Assembly (NCBI GenBank): GCA_025093555.1
Contig: JAIWNF010000047.1
Coordinates: forward strand, 124,001 to 188,000
Reading direction: 5' to 3'
From: Circinella umbellata
Lineage: Eukaryota > Mucoromycota > Mucoromycetes > Mucorales > Lichtheimiaceae
DNA length: 64,000 nucleotides
Made by a program: the position numbers and the translations under genes. How positions within the stretch are numbered: position 1 is the stretch's first letter; the number at the start of each line of letters is the position of its first letter. Below the pieces are notes generated by a model. The model was not told the origin of the DNA. It searched no databases and saw only the letters and a program-made list of their open reading frames with translations. Of the stretch, positions 24,301-38,157 are shown piece by piece.

Positions 24301-26098
24301 GACATTATATTCTTCATGGGACTATCCAATGACCTTATGCAACTATTTTAAGTCTCGAGTCTCTCATGAGATATTATCACATTCAAAGTCATAAACCGAC
24401 TATTAACTTTTTGGTTGATATGAATAAAAATACAAACAAACGATCTTATTTTTTGCCAGTGAATAATCTTTCGTTCTTGTTCTTGACTGTTTTTATGTAA
24501 ATTGTATGAAAATCGATTAAAAGGAGTCATTCAACAAATGAATGGACACATACACGGAAAGGAGAAAGAGGGAATTAGAATATGTATAATTGTGTGATAC
24601 GTATGCTGGTTCCCAGTAAGAAGAATGATTATTACGTATTAGTAAAATTTAATATTATATATAATAAAAAATAACAATATTTAATATAAATTTTAATACT
24701 ATTATTTGTACGTATCTTATATTATTAGCTATATAATTAAATTTAAATTTTGTTAGCAATTGTTTTAAATAGTTTTTTTTTTATTTAAAATAATTGTATT
24801 ATTTTTATAGATCAAAAAATAGGATAACAGATAATAAGCTTATACTGTAATATAAACCAAATATATATTTCCCAGGCTAGGAGGAATGGCGACGCCTTTA
24901 GGTAGATAATTTTTAATCGAATACAAAAATTACTGATTATGATATATAGAGATGATGGTCGATGTGGATAGCCGAGCCATCAGAGGGTATAACAACAAGA
25001 ATAACATTTCCTTCATATAGTAATAAAATCACAGTTATAGATTGATGTTCTTCTACGTAACATATTTTGAGCAGAATCGAATTGTTTTATGGACAGGGTA
25101 TCAGTATTTCATTTGATCTCCGTAACATGTCTAATACGGTTACGTATAGATATGAATATGTTGCAATCACTTGATGTTGTAGACAAGTAATAATAATATA
25201 TTGATTTGTTGGCATACAATCCTTTTTGTGAATGTTTATTTATATAGTGACAGTATTTCAAATAAATGAATTTGGACAAATAGAAAAAGAAAACTATCGC
25301 ATGGGAGAATATGGATGGAAAGCTTTTTCTTTTAGTTATGAATAGTCTAATTATTCATTACACTAAAGTTAGCTTGAATAAGTTGGTGTCAAATGTGGCC
25401 TCTCAGTATTCTACTTTTCGAATAAGTGCTGTAGTTGTTATCAATATTTTTTTTTATTCTATCATTAAATTTTTCTTCATTTTAAAAACATGAAGAATTA
25501 TCATTAAAAGAAATGTAATATCATGTTACGAAAGTTGGGGGGGATCGCCAAGTCATCATAATTTATCATATATCTCATACTAATAATATCTCTGTGTACG
25601 CGGAACCATTGAAATTTTTAATGCCAAAACGATATCTACATTATATCATCCTCCAACCCCAAATCTCAGTGGCAATCTGAAAAAAAAATCAATTTCGAAA
25701 TCATAAGCTGGTGAATTCGTTCTTGTTTATTTATCTATGTATATGATGATATTATTTATTTAGATACGAAATCTTCTAATTTAAAAATGACTCTTTATAT
25801 CTCTAATAGAACAAAATAAAAAGAAGAAAGGGATGAATGAATACATTAAAAACATTTTAGCTATTAAAAACTATACTCCTTGTAGATCTTTTATAACCAT
25901 GTGCTATATATCCACATACATGGATTTATCCAGCAACGAAACCAATTGGTTGCTGAATTTAAAGAATAACCATATTTAGTAATAAGTAGGAACCATAAAA
26001 TAATAAATTTATGTGACAAAAAAATATGTGTCTCCCTTTTTTCTCTCTCTATTTTTTTTACTCTTTTCATTTATATATATATTATATTCCCCTTTCAT
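21331..26098. other. Long gene-free stretch
   Basis: No convincing coding region. Open frames of 60-113 codons are Phe/Ile/Tyr-rich and lack splice-supported extension. A 600-bp part (22075-22690) repeats ATCCA-containing words about ten times. A C/G-rich patch at 23817-23866 has a short CCGG dyad. Otherwise AT-rich sequence. Confidence 0.6.
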
Positions 26099-28752
<2,654 letters not shown>

Positions 28753-29061
28753 GAAAGAAAGAAAGAGAGAGAGTTGATTTTAATGCATAGGTTAAACTTT
28801 TTTTTTCGTTGTTTCCCCTCCCCCCCCCCTTTCATATACATTTCTGTAAAGGTTTTTTTTTTCATTTCTTCTAGAAACTTTGATTTTTATATTTTTAGGG
28901 TAAATTGATAATCACAAAGTTGTAATAATCCTTTTTTTTTCCTTTATATTTTTTTTTCATCAGTAATTCACAATAAAAAAGAGGTTTGAGAGGTGTTGTT
29001 TTTGGTGGCCAGAAATAATTTTTATTTGAGATTTAAAACATATAATGATTGATACTTATTA
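28753..29061. other. Convergent 3' spacer between PAP1 and the COP1-like gene
   Basis: About 310 bp with pyrimidine runs (including a C-run near 28820) and AATAAAAAA at 28972 on +. Nothing else is seen. It must hold the poly(A) signals of both genes. Confidence 0.5.
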
Positions 29062-29672
29062 TTAAGGAATCATCTGAAGTACTTTGATAATACCTTTACT
29101 ATTAGCAGCTAATAATGTATTGGTGTTACTCTTCCAACAAGTAGAGCTAACGAAACCAGAAGAAAGTTGGTCATTTTCTTGGGTATAGTGTGGGTCATGG
29201 AATGGCATAGGAGCAGGTGGAAACCGGTATTTAACAATAGGAGTATTGCAATCCTTATGATATGCATATACTGTATTATCTTCACTACCACAAGAAATCC
29301 AATCCTTATTAACAGATAATCCAACAAAATTTTTCTCATTGGTATGACCAGAATAAATCAATTGAGATTCGCCATTTGAACTATTCCAACGTCGAAGTGT
29401 ATTATCAGTGGATCTGTTATTATAAAAAAGTTAATTTATAATTATTATGGCTCATATTCTTTTATAAAGTTTACTAGATTAAGAAAAAATAATTACGCAG
29501 AAATTATTTGATTATCATCAATCCAACGAACGTAAGATACTGCCTTTTTATGCCCATTAAAGGACTGAACAGGTGTAGCTGTATATCGTAAATCGTAACA
29601 AGTAACATTATGATCTAAATGACAATAGCAACGTTAATACTACATATAATTTATATTTCTTAAACAATTTAA

Positions 29673-29715
<43 letters not shown>

Positions 29716-32700
29716 TTGCCGATTGACAATGCTACATTATTATCTTACCAGCTGTACCAACGGCTAAATAATTAGCAACATTAGGAGCAAATTTAGCACA
29801 ACACACGTTACCATTGAAACGTAATGTCATAACAGAATGTGCCATAGATGTAGACCAAATTTTAACAGTAGAGTCATCACCACCCGATGCAAGATAAGTT
29901 GGATTTGCAGCACACATATCCACACTCCAAGTACGTCGTTCATGTTCATCAAAAATACGAATAGGTTGACCTTCGTTCACATCCCAAACTCGAATGGTAC
30001 CTTCATAATCTGAACTTGCAATATGTGATTTTACATACATATTCCATGACAAACAACTATGAAACGAGCAAATAAATGAATCAAAGCCGGAAATGAATAA
30101 CATATATTTGGTGAATAAAAGTACCTGATTTTTTGACCGGCAGGAATCACTTTAACAGGACAATGAACTAATTGAGAAGGCTGAAATTGACCAATAAATC
30201 CAGATCCACGTACATCACGTTTACCACGAGGCCAAATATCATTATTGCTATCCATATTTGTGTCGTATTGCATCGAAATAGCATCCGCAATCATACTTGC
30301 ATCAAATAGTTTTATTTCACGTGATACACCAGCAATAGCAAAGAATTCATCATCACGATCGAATTCAATGGATGAAATGATACTTGATGAGGTACTATCA
30401 TTATGAAATAAAGTATCCAAAACACGGAATGAATTAAAGCGTGTTGTTTCATACAGTAAGGATGATAGCTTGCCAAGGTCATAATGGGCAGGAAGTTCAG
30501 AACCTGGTGTGGCACATGCTTCTTTCAAATACAGTTCTTGTAAACTTTCAAATCGTTCATAAAGTCGTTGACGTTTGATTTGATTTACACTGTCATCAGG
30601 ATTGCCATCCTCACCGAGCCCTAGTGATTCCTTTTTTTTCGTAATGGAAGAAGAAGGATATCAGCTACGTATTATTACAAAAGTGTATTACTAGTCCCAA
30701 ATATATATATTGATAAATATTACCTGAATCTTTCTTTTGTGACCAGCACGCCTTTTTGAATCACCAGCTGATGTGTGATCATTATTACTGCTATCATCAG
30801 CAATCCTTGCATCTTCACTTCCAGAAATCAATGGATCGGTAGCAAAAAGATTTTTGTTATCATCATCCTTATTATTAGATGATACTCCACTGCCAACATC
30901 TTCCATATAAACAACATTTCGTTTATCCTTGGCCCGTTCCAAATCCGTCTCAATGGCTTTGATTTGTGATTGAAGTTCATGAATCGTATTTTTATGTCTA
31001 TCTTTTAGTTTACTCAAGAATTCTTCTAATAACAAAGTTTCGGCCACTTTACGATCTACTTCTTGTTGTTTTTTACGTTCAACAGCAGGTTGTAAAAGCG
31101 CCAAAGCATCTAAACATGATTGAGAAATTGTTAAAATTTGAATTACGTTTTTTTGTACAACCAGAAAGACGTATGTATTTATTTTACCTTTATATGGTAA
31201 ATCTTTAAGGATGTTTTCTAATAAAACGGCATTATTCCGCTTGGGTTCCGTTTGTATTGAACGAAGTAAGTTTTGGGATGAACCTCGTTTTTTTTCATCC
31301 TTGTACAAATCCACCAAATCCGAAACTAATAGATAGATCAATATAAATCTGTATATGCAAAAAAAAAAAAAATGATTAAAAGCTTACATTGATAATTGGG
31401 TAGAATTTGTTGTTGAGTAAGTCTTGAACGACAAATAGGACAGTCAGGTGATACAGCCACATACTGTGAAATACAAGGATAACTATTATTTTTTATGCAA
31501 TGTCGTAAAGAATAAAAATTGTAACAAATAAACAGAAAAAAAATTTTAGTGCACAGGATAAAATAAAATAAAGACTTTGTATATATGGCTATTTACCAGA
31601 ATGTATGGCCACAAACTGTTACAGCAACAGAATTCAATACATCGCGACAAATTGGACTATAATGCCCCCATACGTACGAAAAAGTAATAATTATTATATT
31701 AATAAAAGATAAAATGGTATGTTCAATCCTTTTTTTTACTTTAATTGATGAAATAATTAATATATACCATAAAAGTGATTCTGGATCTTCATCATCGTCC
31801 TCTTGGTGAGCAGGAGGTCGAGCATCATCACCAGTAGTAGGGGAAACGTCATTAATAGGTATAGTTGCCTCTTCCGTTGTGTCTTCTTCCCCTCCAATAG
31901 ATGATTGAGGTGATGTTGTAATAGCTGTGGGTGCTCTTATTTGTTGAGGACTACGTACAAGAACATTGGATGATGATGAAGATTCGCCTACTATAACTGA
32001 TCCTGGTGATGTTGCTTCTGAGGGTCCTTCTAAACAATCTTGAAAACGATCAAATGATTGTTGTTGTTGTTGTTCTTCGGGTTGTTGCTGTTGTTGTTCA
32101 TTACTATTGTTAGATTCTGATCGACCCCACATTCTTGCAACGATAGATGATGAAAAACGACGCCAGCCTGATAAAGTTGTAAAAGTGGATTGTTGTTCTC
32201 CAAGTACTGTATTAGATGCTTCTCTTGATTGAGAATGAGAGGGTAATGATTCTGAAGCACCCAAAGATCGTAAATTGTTATTAATATGTGACCAACGAAT
32301 AGGAGAACTGGATCGAGTTCTTTCCAAAGCGTAGTTGTTTCTTCTTGGAATTTCAGTTTGACTACGTGACAAATTATGTTGCGTGGTGGTGAATTGAAGT
32401 CGTTGTAAACGACGAACACTTTCACGTCGACGAACCATTCCACCTATATTGTTTATTATTATTATTATTATTATTTATTGTATACATATTGGTCAACGAT
32501 AATCCACAACAAAAATCACACATAATATATATACCTCTTTCACTTTGTTGTCTTGTCAATGTATTAAATCGAGGTGTAACAGGAATCATGTCACCTGCCG
32601 CAGGTTGTAAAAGATCAAGACCCGACGCTCTACGTCGAAGTCTTGATAAACGTCCAGCACTAATATTATTATTATGTTGTTGCTCCTGAAGTGATAGTCG

Positions 32701-32793
32701 GGGATCGCCTGATGATCTTCCATTTGTCATACTTTCATTTCCATATAATTCTCCACCTGGCAATAAATTTGAAGATCGTCTAGTATGATCCAT
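29062..32793 (-). CDS. COP1: COP1-like E3 ubiquitin ligase (RING, coiled coil, WD40)
   Basis: A ten-exon model gives 965 residues: 32535-32793, 31768-32443, 31597-31656, 31388-31482, 31188-31325, 30724-31109, 30125-30630, 29749-30056, 29497-29614, 29062-29413. Residues 1-310 are a Ser/Gln-rich disordered extension. The RING at 312-349 is complete only after splicing: C312, C315, C327, H329, C332, C335, C346, C349. A coiled coil starts at about 410. The rest is the COP1-type seven-bladed WD40: SSIISSIEFDRDDEFFAIAG, ASSDYEGTIRVWD, LASGGDDSTVKIWS, GHTNEKNFVGLS and the final AANSKGIIKVL. In plants and animals COP1 ubiquitinates transcription factors, controlled by light in plants. Its role here is inference. 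It converges with PAP1. Confidence 0.92.
29675..29712. repeat. (AT)n microsatellite in a COP1-like gene intron
   Basis: About 19 AT units between the exons 29749-30056 and 29497-29614. Confidence 0.95.
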
Positions 32794-34296
32794 GTTTTCT
32801 TTTTTTTATCTAAATGACTTTTTTTTTTCAATTGTATTGTCATAATTTAGACAAACTTGATTATACATATACAAACAAGTAAAAAAAAAACAGTTTGTAA
32901 AAGTATTATAGTTTACCTGTCTCTTGTCTTTTTGTAAAATGTCAAATGACGCGTTTTTGAATTGTTACTTTTTATTAAAAAAGAAAGAATGTATAGAAAA
33001 GAAAGGTTGGTTTTGTAGTGGGCGTATAGAAAGAGAAAAAAAAAGAAAAAGTGAGTAAAAGAATGGTGAAGGGAAGGATAAAAAAAAAACCTCCCAAAAA
33101 GAGAATCCTTTACGACATACTGTTGATTTTTCTTTTGTTGCTTTTGTATGTGTCATCTGCGAAAAATAAAGGCGTTTACTGTTTACAAACACACAATGAT
33201 GAATAATCATGATTTAATAAATTAGAATATGCACAATAGTAGTACTATCGTATAAATTGCGCGGTGTTGTCATGGTTATAAAGATATATATATATATATA
33301 TATAATAGCGCTCTACTACAAGGAAAGAGTATTGTTAACGCTTACCTGTCGTTGTTAGGCTAGTAACTATGACATGTGATAACAATGAAAACGAGGATGT
33401 GTTGAAACAAACACAAAAACAAAAAGATTAGGATCGAATGATTAATCATCTTTTAATCATGGAGCGGATATAAATAAACAATGAGGTAAAAAGAAAACCC
33501 AGGTCTTTTTTTAAAAAATGAGACTTTTTGAATAAACTCTTTCAAATTTGGCATTTTATAATATATAGCATAACCTGTATAATTTGGGTTGCTTTGTGTT
33601 CTTATGGAAGCACAGCACCGAACATCTGTTTGCAGCAATTATAGGTATACATCAAAAAACAGGTTTTCGTTTTTACCATTTCCAGACTGCAACTAATTTT
33701 TAACGCGGTGTCATGGTGTAGTATATATATAGCAGATAATGAATATGATTGTAGATATAAAGAATTTTCTTATTACCATTAAACGGAAGAAAGAAAAAAA
33801 ATACTTTTAGGTATATTGTGTTATTCACAACAATATCCAGGTTTCTCTATTCGATTCATTTGGAAATAATGACTATAGATAAACAAAAGAAACTTTGTCA
33901 TTTTGGGAAGACTGATACTACTGTACCTTGATCAAATCTTTACAAGTGGATTTCTAGGATCTTTGCTTACCTGCAGATATCGTTGCTAGACTGTTCTGCA
34001 ACATCCACGCTATTTACTATAATAGCAGTAGAAATGATGGTATTGAATTGATACCTATCATTGAGAAACAAAATAATCATTGCTTCAGCTATTAGTAAAA
34101 TTTTACCTTTCATTGGATTTATGGATCTTTTCACAGTGAGAATATAGCTTACTTTACAAATCATACCACCCACATTGCTTTCTATTATTAATAAATAATA
34201 CTCTCTTAACATTTTAAACTCAAAGCATTTAATGCGAAAAATAAAAATAAAGTTACACCAAGTTGTTCTTTTTTATTTGTAACATATAAACAAAAC
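32794..34296. promoter_or_regulatory. Divergent region between the COP1-like and PLC-like genes
   Basis: No family-like ORF. On the minus strand three GACAG/TGCAG-GTAARC donor-like sites (near 32917, 33347 and 33970) suggest that the COP1-like transcript may have a long spliced 5' leader. A TA run is at 33283-33302. The 81-codon minus frame at 33967-34212 has no recognisable homology. Confidence 0.4.
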
Positions 34297-35984
34297 ATGG
34301 TCAAGTTTTTATCATGGTCAACAAGTATATTATTAACTTACTTGTGTACTACTCTAACAGTATCTGCAGATAGACAAACGTATATATATATATAGAAATG
34401 CAAAAGTATATACAATAAAGTTATTAATATCATACTTTTATTTGTGGTCTTTTATTAGAGCACCTGTTCGAGAACTACCAGCTGATCCTCGTCCGTGCAA
34501 TGACTTTCCTGACTATTATAATATTCCAGTCAATCGTTTCTTCTGGCTTGGTGCTCATGATGTTGCATCACAAGATCGTTCTGTGACTGAGATGCTTCGC
34601 GATGGTAAATAATCTTTAAAAAAAGTACAGATGACAGGTCATCATTTACTTTACTAAACGCGACTTTATTATTATAGGTATTCGATTACTTGATTTAAAT
34701 TTATGCTCATCTCCAAAGTAAGACATTATGTTCCTCCCACCTCTTTCTCTTTTGGAACTACTATGTATTTGACGAGGAACAAAAATATTAAGCAATAACT
34801 ATTTCTTTCAGAGATACAATAGTTGCTTGTTCAGATTCAACGGTATCATTATTAGATCTAGCGGACGAAATTTTTAATTATGCACGGGAACAAGATGAAC
34901 AAGTAATTACTGTTCATGTCAATTTATCAGATGATATTTCTTTGAGTACATTTGAAAAAACGTGGGATCAAGTATGTAAAGTACATACAGAACGATTGGA
35001 AGGTGTTGATCCATTTGAAAAAGGCCAGGTAAAAATTAGTAATAATAAGCAAAACAAAAGAAAAGTACTTACAATAGGGTAAATATTTTCATAATGAAAT
35101 CATGTATAATAACTAAAGAGAAAATGTGTTGCTTTTTTTTAGTGTCCATTTATATATAAAAAAAATGGTCAATGGGAAACTTTGGGAGAATTAGTAGGTT
35201 ATGATCCAGAAATGCCACAATGGGAAGGTGATGGTGAACTTGTTGGTGTTCGTTCTAGAATTATTTTGACAACATCAAGAAAACATCAAAATACTGCTTA
35301 TTTCTCTGAGGTAATAAAAGAGCTCGTTATAAAATATAAATAATGTGCTGAAATGTAAAGGAATGATACTAACGGAAGAATTAGAACCTCTGGAGATCTA
35401 CTATTAGTCAAGATGTCGCTGATTTGAATGTTGGGCTATCCAAGTTATGCAAAACACCTGGAGCAATTGAAATTCAAGGTAAATGGATATATAATAAATT
35501 ATTAGTAACAAAAATCAATTATCGTTAACAATCAATGTCGTACAGGTTATGCACCTACATCCAATCAAGATAGGTAAGAAAATTTTCTAGTAATTAATCA
35601 GTTTTATAAACATTATGTCTAACTTGCATATTCTACATATATTTAGTAAATCGACAATGGAAAAGGTAAACAATAATAACAGTAACGACGCCTACAATCA
35701 ACTAATAAGTATATATTTTCTATATACAGAAAACATATTTTGATGCTGCACTTTGGGAAAACGCTATCATCTCAAGCAATGGTTGTAATATAGATCAAAC
35801 AGGAGCTGGTGTATATTTCAATACTATCCAAGTGGATCAATACCATTATCAATTGCCATATTTACTTGAATTACAAGGTCGTATGATACCAGTTAATTTC
35901 GCAAAATCACAATCAAAGAAGATTAAGATAGAACCCTCAAAACTAGTCAAGGTCCACCATCCACATGATCGAGATGAGTTGTAA
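34297..35984 (+). CDS. Secreted PLC-like phosphodiesterase-fold protein
   Basis: A nine-exon model gives 349 residues: 34297-34379, 34459-34604, 34678-34717, 34812-35028, 35143-35310, 35385-35478, 35546-35573, 35647-35665, 35730-35984. Residues 1-24 are a signal peptide. FFWLGAHDVA corresponds to the first beta-strand motif of PI-PLC-X-like barrels (usually with the first catalytic His), and GIRLLDLNLC matches the next strand. The position where the second catalytic His usually stands reads VACSDS, so activity is doubtful. WETLGELVGYDPE fits the ...LGELI segment of the fungal family. Exons of 28 and 19 nt are unusually small but keep frame. The substrate is unknown; fold assignment is from motif order only. 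Confidence 0.72.
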
Positions 35985-36167
35985 ATTAATATTATTAGTA
36001 GTTTATATGTTTTTTATAATACATATCAAAAAGAAATAGTAGACTCTTTTCAAAAAATAAATTCCTGTTTTTGTCGGGGAGAAAGAATGTTTTTATCAAA
36101 AGTCTTTATTGTTTTTTTGGTTATATAAAAAGAGTACGTACACCAAATACTTTTTTTTTTCCGACAG

Positions 36168-37135
36168 GATAATAAACATCCAATTTTTGTATGAAAATAA
36201 GAAAGTCTTTGTTGTCGATGAGTATGGGAGGCTCGAAGCAATGGATTACATTGGCAATAAGGATCAGTTATGTTTTAAGTCATTGAGCTCTCACGTGCGG
36301 TACTTATTTAGCTCAACAGCCTCTGTTGAGCGGAAAAAATGCAAATAGAAAAGAAATTGATTAAACCTCATACTAATGTTATAATGAGGAAAACATCAAT
36401 GAAGCGGGATTATGCACGTTTTTTTATCAGATTATTTAAGCTTCTGCTTGGAAAGTGTCCTAATTCTTCTTGCTGCAAAACGGTTGGGGGTTGTACAGAA
36501 TGGAAATGGGCCGGATAGTATTTTTTATAAAAGGAGAAAGACTGATAGTTCCACATGAAAGGCTATTATTTTCTGTTATGTAGATAATGCTCCAATCCAG
36601 ATATCAGTTGATATCACTTAATGTTTAGTATCTCATGGCTATTAATTATTGAATCTACTTGCACTCTATTATCCATAGCTCGATCCAATTGAATTGTTTT
36701 GATTAGTGGTTAATATCAGAGTAAAAGCTACGTATCACGTTTCTAGGAACGAAGATGCTGATAACAAGAATCACTGTCACTTTTAGTAGCTTGAAACTGG
36801 GTGACTTTAAAGTCCTTGTTAGACATTCATAAAAATGCTTGTGATGAGTAAAACCTCTGAAAAGCTTGAAAAATAATTTCTTGATGACCTCTACGTATCT
36901 TTTGTTTAGCAATCATGTTGGCAACAGCTCTTGTATCAAACGCAGTTTACCACAATTTTAATGATCCCGCCTCTGTTTTTTATAAATTACACATTGATTT
37001 GCGTTCTGATCATATCTTTACATCACAATTAACATTTTATGTATATTTCTAAACTAAGTTGTTATTAATAAAAGCTTTTATTAAGAATGGCTTGGCAATA
37101 TAATTATGATGGTCAAGCCTTAGTAAACAATCACT
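36168..37135 (+). pseudogene. Internally deleted Tc1/IS630-like transposase relic, left copy
   Basis: Conceptual translation in shifting frames gives an N-terminal helix-turn-helix-like part with LGVVHR and KGERLI/KRRKT words near 36450-36560. After a jump comes a C-terminal DDE part, with words such as DPIE (36661-36672 region) and LKLGDFK, read on the plus strand from about 36660 to 36900. The central catalytic domain is missing. Multiple stops and shifts. The whole block is homologous, in inverted orientation, to 45760-46723. Family assignment rests on the DPIE..WSVVKS-type C-terminal motif known from Mucoralean IS630/Tc1-like elements. Confidence 0.6.
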
Positions 37136-37945
37136 TTATACAGAAATTTTATTGGTTGTAAATTACATACTATTTATAAATATATCACATACTGCCTTCA
37201 GAAGAACAACCTGGATAAATGATCAAATCTTCCTCTGGTGGTATATACATTTCTCAATTGTTTCTTTATTTTCTTCTTATTCTAAATTTTTTTCTGACTA
37301 CCTTTCTCCACAATTAACATTAATTGAATCCCATGAACACCAGTATTTACGATTGCTTCCATTTTTTAAAGCCTTTTCCCTGTCCCTCACAAGGCTCTTT
37401 ATACCTTTACACCTTCTTGAACCGTCTCAATCGGTATGTCTTAACATACGCTGAAATATAGGAGACATGATCAAATCATAACAATTTAAAAGTGTATCCC
37501 ACACTATAATTAATATCTTTGTGATCATTTTTCAAATTGCAAAGCACAGAATCGATCAGTGATTAATTCGCGGGGTGGGTCTAAAAGGGTTGTTTTGTAA
37601 ACTTCTTGTTCACCCGAACATCGGCACAAGCGACAAAAATTCTCCGCTACCATTACTGCAGTGCATATATTGTTCAAACTAACAAACAATACTAGCTTTT
37701 ACAAAGAGCGCGAGATACTTATTATATGATGATGTTTGTGGGATGGTATGTAGAAATAAGCACGCCCTTTTTTATTATTATTCTTTACTTGTTCAAAGCC
37801 GCCTGTTTCCTAATACAACTTCCTCTACGAATGATCCGCCAAAAAAAAAAAGAAGCAACGCGTTTTTGTTGCACATCTGTGGTGTATTAACTATAGAGAA
37901 AGTCTCGCTTTGACATCTTTCGCAGATGAATTTGAATTACTAATC
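37136..37945. other. Spacer between the left relic and the Plavaka-like element
   Basis: AT-rich, no recognisable gene. A 100-codon plus frame (37152-37454) has no family-like sequence. Confidence 0.5.
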
Positions 37946-38157
37946 ACCTTAGGAAAAATAAATTCAAAAAAAACTCGAAGACGCAAAAAGTATTTAAGAT
38001 ATATACATAGATTTATAAAATATTTCAAAGATATAGTCATGTTAAAAAAGATTCATATGATATTCATATAATATTTTAAATATATTTATATAAAATTCGA
38101 GATATATCAAAAAGTATATTAAATAATAATGATATCTTAACGATTGTTAATAACGTT

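Noticed and set aside
33967..34212. 81-codon minus-strand ORF upstream of the COP1-like gene
   Set aside because: No recognisable sequence. Its end coincides with a donor-like site, so it is mentioned only as a possible leader exon.
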